Shown: in pieces, positions 22,401 through 32,435 of the stretch
Layout: each line of letters opens with the position of its first letter
Position numbering within the stretch: position 1 is the first letter of the stretch
Origin: Haematococcus lacustris
Lineage: Eukaryota > Chlorophyta > Chlorophyceae > Chlamydomonadales > Haematococcaceae
NCBI GenBank assembly: GCA_030144725.1
Contig: JASKMD010000006.1
Span: forward strand, 5,259,575 to 5,323,574
Direction of reading: 5' to 3'
Length of the DNA: 64,000 nt
Notes under the pieces: generated by a model
Databases searched by the model: none
Told to the model about the DNA's origin: nothing
The model's input: the letters and a program-made list of their open reading frames with translations, nothing else
Position numbers and translations under genes: made by a program

Positions 22401-24909
22401 CCAGCGGCCCAGGGATATGGACACATGTTACTTCACGCAATGGATACCGGCACATACGATTGTTGAGGCGAACCTTTTCTCCAAGTCAGCTGTCGCTGGG
22501 TCATGGTCTGCCACATGCTGGGTTGCCGCAGGCGAGCGCGTGTGCGTTGACTGCACAAGCCTAATGTGGCCGGGTGAGGGCCTGCTGTGCGGCAACTTCG
22601 CGCGCGCGCTATTCCTGGTGCACAGCGAGTGTGCCGAAACTTCGTACATCGCGGCGCGGCCGTTCAGGGTCAACGCAGGTGCGGTGAGTGGCAAGGCCAC
22701 GCGGAGCTGCGGCTATGGTGGATACTTGCACCAAGGGCAGCTGCTGCCGCCCCTCCCTGCTGCGCAGCTGCACCCTGACCCCTACTTGAACCTGCCTTCT
22801 TGTTGTGAGCTGATGGAGCCACCATCCCTCGTCGATTGTTGCAGCCCTGCCTAGCGGTCAACGCATCAAGCACCCCCTGCTTAAAGCGTTGTAGTCGTTG
22901 TTCTGTTACTGGAAAGTTACTGTCGACTGGTGGTGTGCTCAGGTGTGGGTCAAGAGTTAGGGTCGTGCCTTGTGTTTCACAAAGTCCAACGTCCTACTTA
23001 GCCGTGCATGGGGTAATCACAGGGGGCACCCCAGTTTCAGCAGGGCTGTGGGCATCACTATGGTGCCCGCAAGCAGCTGCCCGCCTGGCGCAGGTGCATG
23101 GCTATGTGCTGGCGCCTGAGGGGCGTACAGCTTACCTGGCAGAGTTGAGCTGCGGCAGCCAGGTGGGCCCCTTGCTGCCACTCACACCCCCCAGCTGCTG
23201 CCGTGGGGCCCCAAGGCTAGGTCAAACGGCCAAGGCTGAACTGTGTGGCTGTCATCAACATTTGTCATCATCAGCAGTCAGCAGGAGCAGCAGCCGCAGC
23301 AGCAGGAGCAGCAGCAGGAGCAGGAGCAGCAGGAGCAGCAGCAGCAGGAGCGGCAGCAAGCAGCAGCAGCAGCAGCAGCAATGGGGCCCCACTGCTATAG
23401 CGGCATTCAAGTTGTGCATGGAGACATGACATGCTGTAGGACAGACACACCCACGTCGTTATGAGGGCCAGGGTGCTTTGTTGTCGCCATGGTCATGATG
23501 ATGGATATGATGATGGTCACCATGTTCATAATGGTCACGATGGTGGCCATCATCAGCATCATCATTAGCAGCAGCAGTAGCACTGGGGCCACTGCAACAT
23601 CCCTCTCGGTTTAAACCTCAGGGTCGGCAATCAGACACCTGCAAGATTCGAGGCTGCTCAGCCTGAACAACGCCTTCCATACATAGCCCAGGGCAGAGTG
23701 TGTTGGGTGTTGGGTCCTCACGTCACAAGGCTGAGAACATGCAGCGATGCCCTGCAGGTGCTGGTGGCTGACCCAGCTGGTCGCACCCGCAGTGTCACAG
23801 TGGGGCGCAGCAAACTGGAGCGCAGGCCGTTGGTGGGTCTCAATGCTAGGTTGCAGCTGCTGCCGACCCCTGACCCTAGCAAGCACCCCCTTGACCTTAG
23901 CAAGCACTCCTCTTGGGAGCATTGGGGCATCAGGCCCCGACCCACAGCAGTCACCCCTCTTAACTTGGCAGGGCTAGATGCTAGACCCCCAGCAAGGTCC
24001 CCTGGAATCCCTAGGGACCCTTAGCAGCCCCCACATCCCCTGGTGACTTGTGCGGCACTCCGTTTCATCCTAGCCCTTGATGGCATCATGTAAATGGTGT
24101 GGAGGTATGATGGTGATTGGACATAGAGGGATGTGGTGGTAGGATTGTGTAGGGGCAGGGTGTGGGTGCAGTGGCAGTGCACGAGCAAGACTGAGTACCC
24201 TGTGCTCCGAGACTTCTCTTCTTTCTGTGCTCAAGCGGCTCAGGGTTTCGTCATTGGCATTCCTATCAGCCACCTCCTTCCCTCTCACCATGTCCGCCCT
24301 GTAGGCTCTAGACTAGACTCTAGATGACACCACGTGGAAATGCATCAGGAGCCTGCATGTCAGGGCGGGGCCTCATGGGCTGTGCAGTGCATGCTGCTGT
24401 TCCTACTGCCTTGTCTCGTGACATGTGGTGGTGCCTACTGCAACATAATGCCCTTGCAAAGTCCTGTTGCAAGCAACTGCACCAGCTTGATTGTCTTCAT
24501 GCAATGTGAGGGTCTTGTTAATGCCCGAGCTGGTGCATGTTGCATCTAGTCTGGCAGTTCTGTGCCACGCTGTGCCACGCAGATACTAGTGGAGGCTCAA
24601 CTCGCGGATGGCGACCTGGTGAGCGTGCTACTTCAGAACGCAGAAACGGTCCGTCTCGTTGGAAGTCAGTCGGAGCAGCCCGGGGGTCGAACCCAGGTCG
24701 CAGGTACAGCCCTGCCCTCGGTAGACGGACTGTACTCGCGGGACGCTGATACGGAGGTTGGGAGTGTCGACGCACCAGTGTTGAGTGCGCAGTGGAGGGC
24801 CGTGCCTGTGACCCAGCTTCAGGTAGGGCACACCCTGCTCGTTCATCAACCTAGTGCGGGCGCAAGGCATATGGGGCTGCCCGTAGAGGAGTTCATGTTG
24901 GAAAAGTAG
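19457..24909 (+). CDS. 3-dehydroquinate synthase-like protein (DHQS / AroB' family)
   Basis: Exons read: about 19457-19645, 19855-19989, 21200-21310, 22071-22221, 22532-22683, 23094-23162, 23758-23832 and 24583-24909, with GT-AG borders and consistent phases. Family landmarks in order: [140 protein letters not shown], then the C-terminus [16 protein letters not shown]. This is the family of archaeal AroB' and its plant and algal homologues. The archaeal enzyme makes 3-dehydroquinate from an amino-deoxy precursor; the algal substrate is unknown to me. The first exon with the start codon is not identified, because an in-frame TAA lies just upstream at 19454. The third intron hosts a dead retrotransposon. 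It ends 300 bp tail-to-tail from the next gene. Confidence 0.88.
20170..20830 (+). pseudogene. Decayed non-LTR retrotransposon reverse transcriptase
   Basis: Lies inside the 1.2-kb intron 19990-21199 of the DHQS-like gene. Fragments in several frames follow RT motif order: [19 protein letters not shown] (near 20197), [13 protein letters not shown] text (near 20501), [15 protein letters not shown] (near 20671), and FMYADDPAL (near 20780) with the catalytic YADD box. Stops and frameshifts break it throughout, so it is a dead copy. No endonuclease or poly-A tail is recognised. Confidence 0.75.
23279..23380. repeat. CAG/GAG-type trinucleotide repeat
   Basis: Mixed AGCAGGAGCAG units in an intron of the DHQS-like gene. 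Confidence 0.8.
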
Positions 24910-25210
24910 GCTGCGGTGACATACATCAGTGTACACAAGTGTGGATGGAACCGTGGACGTTGGTGTCCCTCAGTTACGCAGACGACGCGGCAATAGGCTA
25001 TGGCGGGCATGGACGTTGTAGCGCCACTATGGACAACAAACAAGTACTTCACTGGCCATGTGCCGTTACTGCGCTTCTGGATGGGTCGGATAGCTTGCGC
25101 TCGAGCGGCTTCGTAATGGGTAGGGCGGCTTGCGAGCAGTACAGGCACTTTATAATTTACAGTTGTGTGAGGCGGGGTCAACCGCCGCTCCGCTCTTGCC
25201 CCCCGCCGCT

Positions 25211-28200
25211 TTACCCGGACGCTACACGAAGGCACTCCTCCACGCTCACCAGCTTCCGCCGCACTTTGCCCGCCGCCTTGCCTGCCTGCACTTCCGCGTC
25301 GTCAATCAATTTCCACCCGTCCCAACCGACCATACGCACCCCGCGCTCCTTTAGCAACGCCCGCAAGCCCTCAGTAGCCTGGGCGGGCAATGTAGCGCCA
25401 GGAGGCCCCCGCATTGCTTGTGACGTCCCCTCATCGCGCTGGTGCTGCTGAATACAGCCGTGACTCACTCCACCCAAACCATTAGCTGTGAGGCCCAGCG
25501 GAATGGAGTCTGGTGTGCTGCCTGCGCCTCTTGCTATTGTGCCTGGCTCCACACAGCCATTCAATAATGAACCCGGGAATGAGGTGCCAGCTGAAGGGGT
25601 GGAGGTGGCTGGCCCACCGTCCTGTTTGCCCTGCTGAGCCGCTGCGATGTCCTCCAAGATGCTAGCCACAGTGTCTTCCGCGTCCAGAGCGTTGGTGCCA
25701 ATGATGCCTGTGGGCCCACGCTTTAGCCAGCCTACCACATACAACCCAGGCACCACCCCTTGAGCCCCCTCCCAGCCTTTCCCTCTCAACTCCTCACTCA
25801 CACCGAGAGTGACTCCCTCCCTCTTTCCGGCATCTGCTGCTCCCCCTCGGCTAATTCCATTTTGCGGCCCTTGCTCCTCCCCTGCTGCGGCTGCTTTCAA
25901 TGGCCCTCCCACTGCTTGGAGCACTCGCCCTCCTCTATGGGGGATGGTGCCTGATTTGGCATCAAAGGGTGCTCCGGCCACTGGCAGAGATTTGTAGCCA
26001 ATGCTAACCAGCACCAGCTGGGCATCTATGTCCTCATACACCCCTGCAAGCCATGCAAGCCAAGAGTGACATGAATGGTTCATGGCAGGTGAGGGGTAGG
26101 ATGTGGGGTGGGGCCTCTCAGCCCACATCAAGTCTGACCAGTTCATGAGCTCCGGCCCTTACCCTGCCTCAATTTCATTCAGCCTCAGCCACCCCTCCCT
26201 CCACGCTCGCCCCTCCAAACCCATCTAGTCTCACACTCCTCTCGCACTCCCCTCACTCCCCATTTGCTCACTCCATCCTGGTGAGTAGCCCAACTTACCG
26301 CTGCTAAGCTGGCCGCTGTTTGAGCTTTCGAACTATCAACCAACCTTAACCAATCTTAACCACCTACAGCTCCACCCTTCACTCCAGTGTGTCGCCCCAC
26401 CCGCTACTGCTGTGTTGACATGCCCCGTGCTCCGCAATCTACTGTGTTACGATACACTGCGGGTGGAGGTAACACACCTGTCCCCACTGCCACCGGGGCT
26501 GAGGCTCCGGGGGGTGTGATCAGATGTGTGACCTCCACCCTCAGACCTCTCACACTTCCAGCGTCATCCAGCAGAACCTGGATAAATGGGAAGGCAGGAG
26601 GGCAGAGGTGGGCAGGGGGCAGGGGGACGGGGGAAGCAGGGAGGGCAGGAGTGAGCTAAGCTAAAATAGACTGCTGGTGGTGGTAGTAGTGGTGGTGATA
26701 TGGTGATGGCAGTGATGATGGCGATGGCATCAATGCTGCTCATGATATTTCCTTGCACCTTTGCATGCACTAAACCTTCCCCAACCAGCCTCACGATCAC
26801 AGCGATGTGGCCCTGTCTTCACCTCTGACCTTGCTCTGCCATGCCATATCCCCTGCTCCCTTCGCGCCCCTGACAACCCAGCTTCACCTGAGCCCAGCTT
26901 AGCCTCTACCCAGCTTAGCCTCCACCCAGCTTAGCCTCAACCTAACACCTTCACTCCAGCTTGTTGCTCCTAACCCTGTCCCTCCCTGTCTCTAACCCTC
27001 AGCCCCGCCTGCCCTCAGCCCGCCCTCTTCACCCGCCCACAGCACCCTACCTCAGTTGGCTGACGGTAGAACTGGAAGTGAAGATGCCGGGAAGCTGACC
27101 CATGGCCCGCACCCTGCTGTGTGCCATTGCCAGATGCGGATGGCGCCTCAGTCCAGGTTGCTTGGCTGCCGCTGCTGGGCACTGCTGCTGCTGCTGATAG
27201 TAGTTCAGGTGACTGCAGTGGTGACCCTGCTTTGGTGGTGGTGGTCAGCTCAGCTTGGGCCACTGCCTGCATAGTAATTGGCCCTCCAGGCCGGTGGCTA
27301 GCCAGGGATCGAACCCCTGACCTCCAGGTCATAGCTGACAAGGGCTGCGCCTAAGTTCACCCAAAGTCCCCCCCCCCCCCCCCCCCCCCCCCCACCCCCA
27401 TCCATGCCCCTCTACCTTTACCCGCCCGGTCTCCAACCCCTTTCCTTCCCTTGGCCTGGCCCTGACCACCCTTCCCCCTTAGCCCACCTGCTTGATGATG
27501 TCCACCACTCTCCTTTTGCTCCTACTGGCCTTCAAGACAGCACAGTCAGCCTCTGACACAGTCAGCTGCTGCGTACTGGCATGGACTATGAATCCCAACT
27601 CCGCCACCAACTCCTTCAGCTCTTTGGGAGTGCAAGCTGCCTGCAACAGGCATGCAAGGGTGCAGCCGGCTACAGCAGGGCATGCTAACCTGCTGTGCTC
27701 ATACCCGAGGGGGAGGTGCAGGGCAAGGGGGGAGGAGGAAGAAGAGAGTAGGGAAAGGGGCCGAGGGCAAGGGGAGGGGGAAGGCGAAATGCTGTATACT
27801 GCAGTGAAGAGCCCGGGCTTACCAATCACACTATGTCACCTCCCTGACACCTGCCACAGTCACTCTATCATCCTGCTCGCTCCCAACCTCATCAGTCTCA
27901 CTGTACTGTCTGAATCTCACACCAGCCCCTTGTTCAAACTCAGCTTAAAACTCAGCCCCTTCCTCACCTGCACCGGCCCCCTGCGTGCCACCAGGTGCAC
28001 ATGCTGCACACAAGACAGGCCACCTCCCGGCCCCACCCCAGGCTGCTGGACCTCAGTCAGGGCGGCAGAGGGGCGCTGCTGTTGCTGTTGCTGCTGCCGC
28101 TGCTGCTGCTGCAGGTTTTGCTGCTGCTGCAGCTGTGTAGGGTCAAGGGAGGGCTGAGGGGGGTGAGACCCAGGGTCCAGGGCAGCCAGGGCATGGTCAG

Positions 28201-30422
28201 CGATGTCTGTCGGCTGAAGCCGGGCAGGCGGCTGCAGGAGTATCCGCGCACAGTCTAGCGCCACGTTGCCTGATGAGGCAGCAGGCATGCAAGGGGCGGC
28301 ATGAGTATGGGGTGAGGAGTCAGGGGTCAGGGGTGAGGGGGAAGCTGTGGTCAAGGGTCTTGGATGAAACTCAACTGCCAGGTGGGTGACGTTGCACAGT
28401 GTTGTTTGTGTATTATTTGTATTGTTTGTGTTTTATTTATATTAATTGTATTTCATGTTTAGAGTAATCAATGGGGAGTAAGGGTGGGCACACAATACGA
28501 GCCACAGTGGGGTCAATAGCTGGCCCTGTTGGTGAATGTTACACCACGCCCTGCCCAATAATGGACAATGTAATTTGAGAGTTAGCATGTGCGCAAGGCA
28601 TGTTGCCATGGGATAATAAGGGCTCGAACCAAGGCTTTTAATACAATTTGGCAAGGCAGGGTGGAGCGGGCAAAGGAAGGAGCTTTGCTGCCCCCCTCCC
28701 TTGGTGCCTGGCTCCCCTGCCCCTGCCCTCCTCTCCCCACCTCATGCCCTCCCTAACCTCTGCCGACCCCGCCACCCCCTACCCCTGCTGCTCATCGGCC
28801 CCTGCCCACAAGCTCTTCTTCACAGCATCTGTCCTCCGCTGCACCATGCTACCAGGTTCACACCTCCCCAGCACTCCCCCACCAGGTGTAACCCTTCACT
28901 GACCTATGCCACACACCGCCACACTCCTCACCGCTGCCAGGTCCAGCCGCAGGTGCTGGGCGTCAGGGTGGCCGTTGTACCACCACACAAACTCACGGGC
29001 ACTCAGCACGCCTTGACCATGCTGCAGCACAAACCCACCATCACCACCGCCGCGACTCACCTTGGAAATCATATGAGATCATTAAGCATGACGTGTGGTG
29101 CTCGAGGGGAGCTGAGTGCATGCTTCAGGGAGTGTGTGTTTCTTTACGGGAGCTGGGGAGGGGCAGGGGTGGCTGCTGAGGGGGTAGGGTCACCATGCGG
29201 GTCACCATGCTTGTAGGCCATGTGAGCAATGTGGTGCGGACAGCATGCAGCTTGTCATCACCACCACCATCACCATCATCATCATCACTCACCTCACCAG
29301 GGATGCCCAGCTGCCGGTCGCTTTCAGCTCCGTAGGCCAGCACCACCTGGAGCAGTGCAGGGCAGGGGTGAGGGGAGGTGCCGGCAAGAGTGCAGGGAGC
29401 GAGACAGGGGGGCGGGTGGGCAGGCTGGCACGCAGGGGGTCACGTAGGGGGGTCCAGGTGGTGTGGGTCAGCTTTGGAGGGAGAGGTGGGGTGGGTCAGG
29501 TGGGGTGGGTCAGGTGGGGGTGGGTTAGGTTGGGTCGGGTCAGGTGGGGTGGGATCTCACCCCTGTGTATAGTCTCCTCAGCTCCTGCAAACTCACATCC
29601 TTGCCAAGTGTGACATTACCAAAAAACTGGACTCTGGGGTCAGCTGCCACTCCACTGAACTGGGTGGTGACGTTCTGTGCAGGCACATGTCAGGGACAGG
29701 CATCCAGGTGTGAGGTGGCTATGCTAGGGACTGCTCTGTAGCCATGTGGGCGTCATGACTGCGGCAAATCTGAGAGCCTCCCCAGCCCTGCAGCCCAGAC
29801 AGCTGTTCCACGACCTTGACCACTGATGTGGCTGCTGCACCCCTGAGCATGATAACACTCCGCAGCAGAGTGGTTCCTGAGGGTGATGCCATGCAGGTAA
29901 AGCTGCAGATGACCGGCTGGCAGGCAGGTGGAGCACACCCTGCCATCAGCTGGAGATAGAACTTGCACCTCCTCACTAGCTGGTGTGGCAAGACAGCCCA
30001 GGTTCAGCTCTCTCTTGCCTTGGTGGGCTGGTGGTCCGGGGCCACGCCTGATCGCACGAGCCCGAAGGGTGTGGGCAGCCTGTCCTGCGCTCAACAGCCA
30101 GCGTCAGCCCTGGGACATGTTGGGCGATATGAAAGCTGGTCGTGCCTCACCAACAGGTCCACGCGAACTGCAGCTCCTAGCCGCTTCAACAGCTGCAGGG
30201 ACAAAGAAGAACAGCTTCGCCTTGCGAGCCAGTGCTAGCGGCGGGCTCGCCGCTGCCGCGCACCCTGTCGACGGTGTAGAAACCAGCAGGACCACTGCCC
30301 ACGACACAGAAGTGCAAGGGCGGAGGCAGGGAGGTCGAGTACGCCCTCCGCGATCCATTCGCGATCACCAGGGCTCGCAAGCAACTCCATTGCAGGCCCC
30401 TCATTGCATACAACGAAGGCAT
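25211..30422 (-). CDS. Mitochondrial NADPH:adrenodoxin (ferredoxin) oxidoreductase
   Basis: Starts at an ATG at 30422 with a presequence (LRALVIANGSRRAYSTSL), then the FAD-binding motif LHFCVVGSGPAGFYTVDR. Exons read to the base: 30422-30264, 30192-30151 (LLKRLGAAVRVDLL) and 30084-30019 (DRLPTPFGLVRSGVAPDH; GC-AG donor). Later pieces: FSGVAADPRVQFFGNVTLGK (near 29640), VLAYGAESDRQLGIPGE (near 29340), SAREFVWWYNGHPDAQH (near 29000), NVALDCARILLQPPARL (near 28270), VHLVARRGPVQV (near 27990), CTPKELKELVAELGF (near 27640), a FYRQPTEV exon (near 27070), VLLDDAGSVRGLRVEV (near 26570), and the last exon with LVLVSIGYKS and GLYVVGWLKRGPTGIIGTN. These are FDXR-family signatures. The enzyme passes electrons from NADPH to mitochondrial ferredoxin for Fe-S cluster and related synthesis. 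The final exon has a long Gly/Ala-rich insert after the GWLKRG block, and a Gln tract interrupts the middle. Confidence 0.9.
27368..27393. repeat. 26-nt poly-C run
   Basis: An uninterrupted run of C inside an intron of the ferredoxin reductase gene. Its length may be unreliable in an assembly. Confidence 0.95.
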
Positions 30423-31375
30423 CGGGTAAGAAGCATCGCCAACATGGTGAAGGTAGTTGACCTAACGGTCAATGCTGTCAGGCCCAAGGTCAAGGTCAGG
30501 GTTAGCAAAAAAGCAGTGCAGCCGCCTCATTCCGCCAAACACGACCTCGAGGGCTAGGACACAGCAAATTCACACAGCTTGCCCCCTCAGTGCTATCTCA
30601 GCCACTTGCTACATGCAACTTTGTTTGTACACCTTGCTTTGAAGTGCGTTACAGAAAGTCCCAAACCCCTAGAGGGGGAGGGCGGCCAAGCAGCCTTACG
30701 GCTGACGGCTCGAGCGGTGTAAGCCACCATCATCATCTACATGCCAGAGTGTGATGTGTAACCCCTGTCCTTTTCACCCCTCCAGTAGATCGGGGTCAAG
30801 AAGCATCACACAAACTGATTCCACATTTCTTACTCCCAAGTTCACACATGCCTCCTGGCTAGTGGAGCATCACGTGCCCGCATCAAGCATGCTTGTCCTG
30901 TGGCGCTTGGACGTCTCATGCTTGTCACTCAATGTCCTGGCCCATCACCTGGCTGGGTATGCGAAGCACTTATGTACACACCAGTGGCACTCCATGCTCC
31001 CACAGCAACTGGCCTGGCATGATCCTCCAGCACGCTGAAAACGCGCCGTGTTGCTTCTATTTGTCCACATGCCTGTTTGCGAGTGCATGGTCAAACACCC
31101 CCACCTGACCAGCCTGACTACTCATGTGCCTGACAGCTTATCATGAGGATGGTGGCCATCTACTGCTGAGCGTACCCCAGCTGAGGCGATGCGCCTCCGA
31201 GGCTATGCAAGGTCATCCAAGCTCATGCCAAGGGCACTGCTCTGCTGTCAGGGCTGTGCATCCCACCTTGGCACCTTACCACCCCTGGCAGCTTTGCTCA
31301 CTTGCAAGTGATGGTGAACCCCTTGTGAAGACACGCAGCACCTCAGCACCTTGCAGTCGAACACTAATTGTGGAG
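30423..31375. other. Intergenic stretch, nothing recognised
   Basis: Between the 5' end of the ferredoxin reductase gene and the 3' region of the phosphatase gene. No motif-bearing frame is seen. It presumably contains the ferredoxin reductase promoter just right of 30422. Confidence 0.4.
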
Positions 31376-31437
31376 GGCCTCCAAAGGGCACCTCCAAAGG
31401 GCACCTCCAAAGGGCACATAACAAAGGGAACCTCCAA
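31376..31437. repeat. CACCTCCAAAGGG short tandem repeat (element terminus), copy 1
   Basis: About four units of CCTCCAAAGGGCA with decay. The same array occurs at 49286-49350 and inverted at 42236-42322, where it marks one end of the Fanzor-tail element. Confidence 0.75.
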
Positions 31438-31448
31438 AAGGTGCTGCA

Positions 31449-31878
31449 GGCCAGTCAGGCTGCCGCAATGCCACATGCTACAGGTGACAGAGGCGATAGA
31501 GGCTGACCAGCAGTGCGGGGGGATAGGGCCAAGTGGGTGGCAACCAGAAGGGGGTCCACAGCCATGCCCACGCTGCCGAAATCAGACTTCATCGTGACGG
31601 TGAGGGGAAGGGGGCAGGTGGCAAGGGAGCAGCAGGCGTCAATACTATTGACAATAGTCAAGCAAGCCATCAGCTGCCACAGGGGGAGGGCAGAAGAGGA
31701 GCCCATGGTTTGGGGCGAGGTCAGGAGGTGGAGGGGTGGAGGAAGGAGGAGGAGGAGGAGATAGCCGAGTGGAGAAATGTGTGGCGCCTCACTGCCAACA
31801 CCACATTTACTCCTTTCAGCTGGCCAGGTTGATGGCCAGACAGTGCAGCCAGCCCTGGTACCACCCACTCGGCAGAAA
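31449..31878 (+). repeat. Duplicated 430-bp segment carrying a gene fragment, copy 1
   Basis: Nearly identical to 33808-34234, starting at GGCCAGTCAGGCTGCCGCAATG-type sequence and ending at CCACCCACTCGGCAGAAA. It contains exon-like text RRGSTAMPTLPKSDFIVT followed by a GTGAGG donor, and a TTTCAG acceptor before LARLMARQCSQPWYHPLGR. The first piece is homologous to the phosphatase gene exon at 34673-34521 but lies on the opposite strand. Confidence 0.8.
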
Positions 31879-32435
31879 GGTCTGCCTTCAGGTTCTGCCT
31901 TCGCTGCCATTGATGTTCCGGGCGGAGAAGAGAAGCAACGACTTGCGAAGAGCACTGAAGCCTCCCACACTTTCACCCGAGTGGGCGACTTTAGGGAGCT
32001 CGCCCGTTGCGGCAGTAGCATCAGGACGTGCCTGCGTGTCGGACTGGCGCGGGCTGCGCGATGGGCCATGTGTTGCATTGGCTCGAAGCTGCCGTAGGGC
32101 ACGAGCCGCGCTCGGCCTCTGCGCCTGGGGCGGGCTCTTGTGCAGTGATGTGTCCTCCACCTAGGAGGGGCGGCAGCGATGGATCGGGGTAGGTGTAGTA
32201 GTACACGGCTCCATAAGGCAGTGCGAGCAAAGACAAGCAGACAATCCGACATCCCGGAAAATGCATGACAATGTACGGGACATGCCGACATATCGACAGT
32301 GTGACGCCCATAGCGCTGTCCCGACACGACGCGAGTATTGCCACTGCACGTCACGGCTGGGACCTGAGGGTGCGCACAGCCTCGATTTAGCAACGCGGAA
32401 AGCACCAACATGACAGGTGGCAGTACAACGCGTAC

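Noticed and set aside
24955..25030. YADD-like text (LSYADDAAIG) after the DHQS-like stop
   Set aside because: No other RT motif in the neighbourhood; taken as chance similarity.
27917..28354. Initially read as an OPR/RAP-type helical exon (LLQPPARLQPTDIADHALAA)
   Set aside because: Its GNVALDCARILL and VHLVARRGPVQV text is the NADPH-binding region of adrenodoxin reductase, in frame with the flanking exons.
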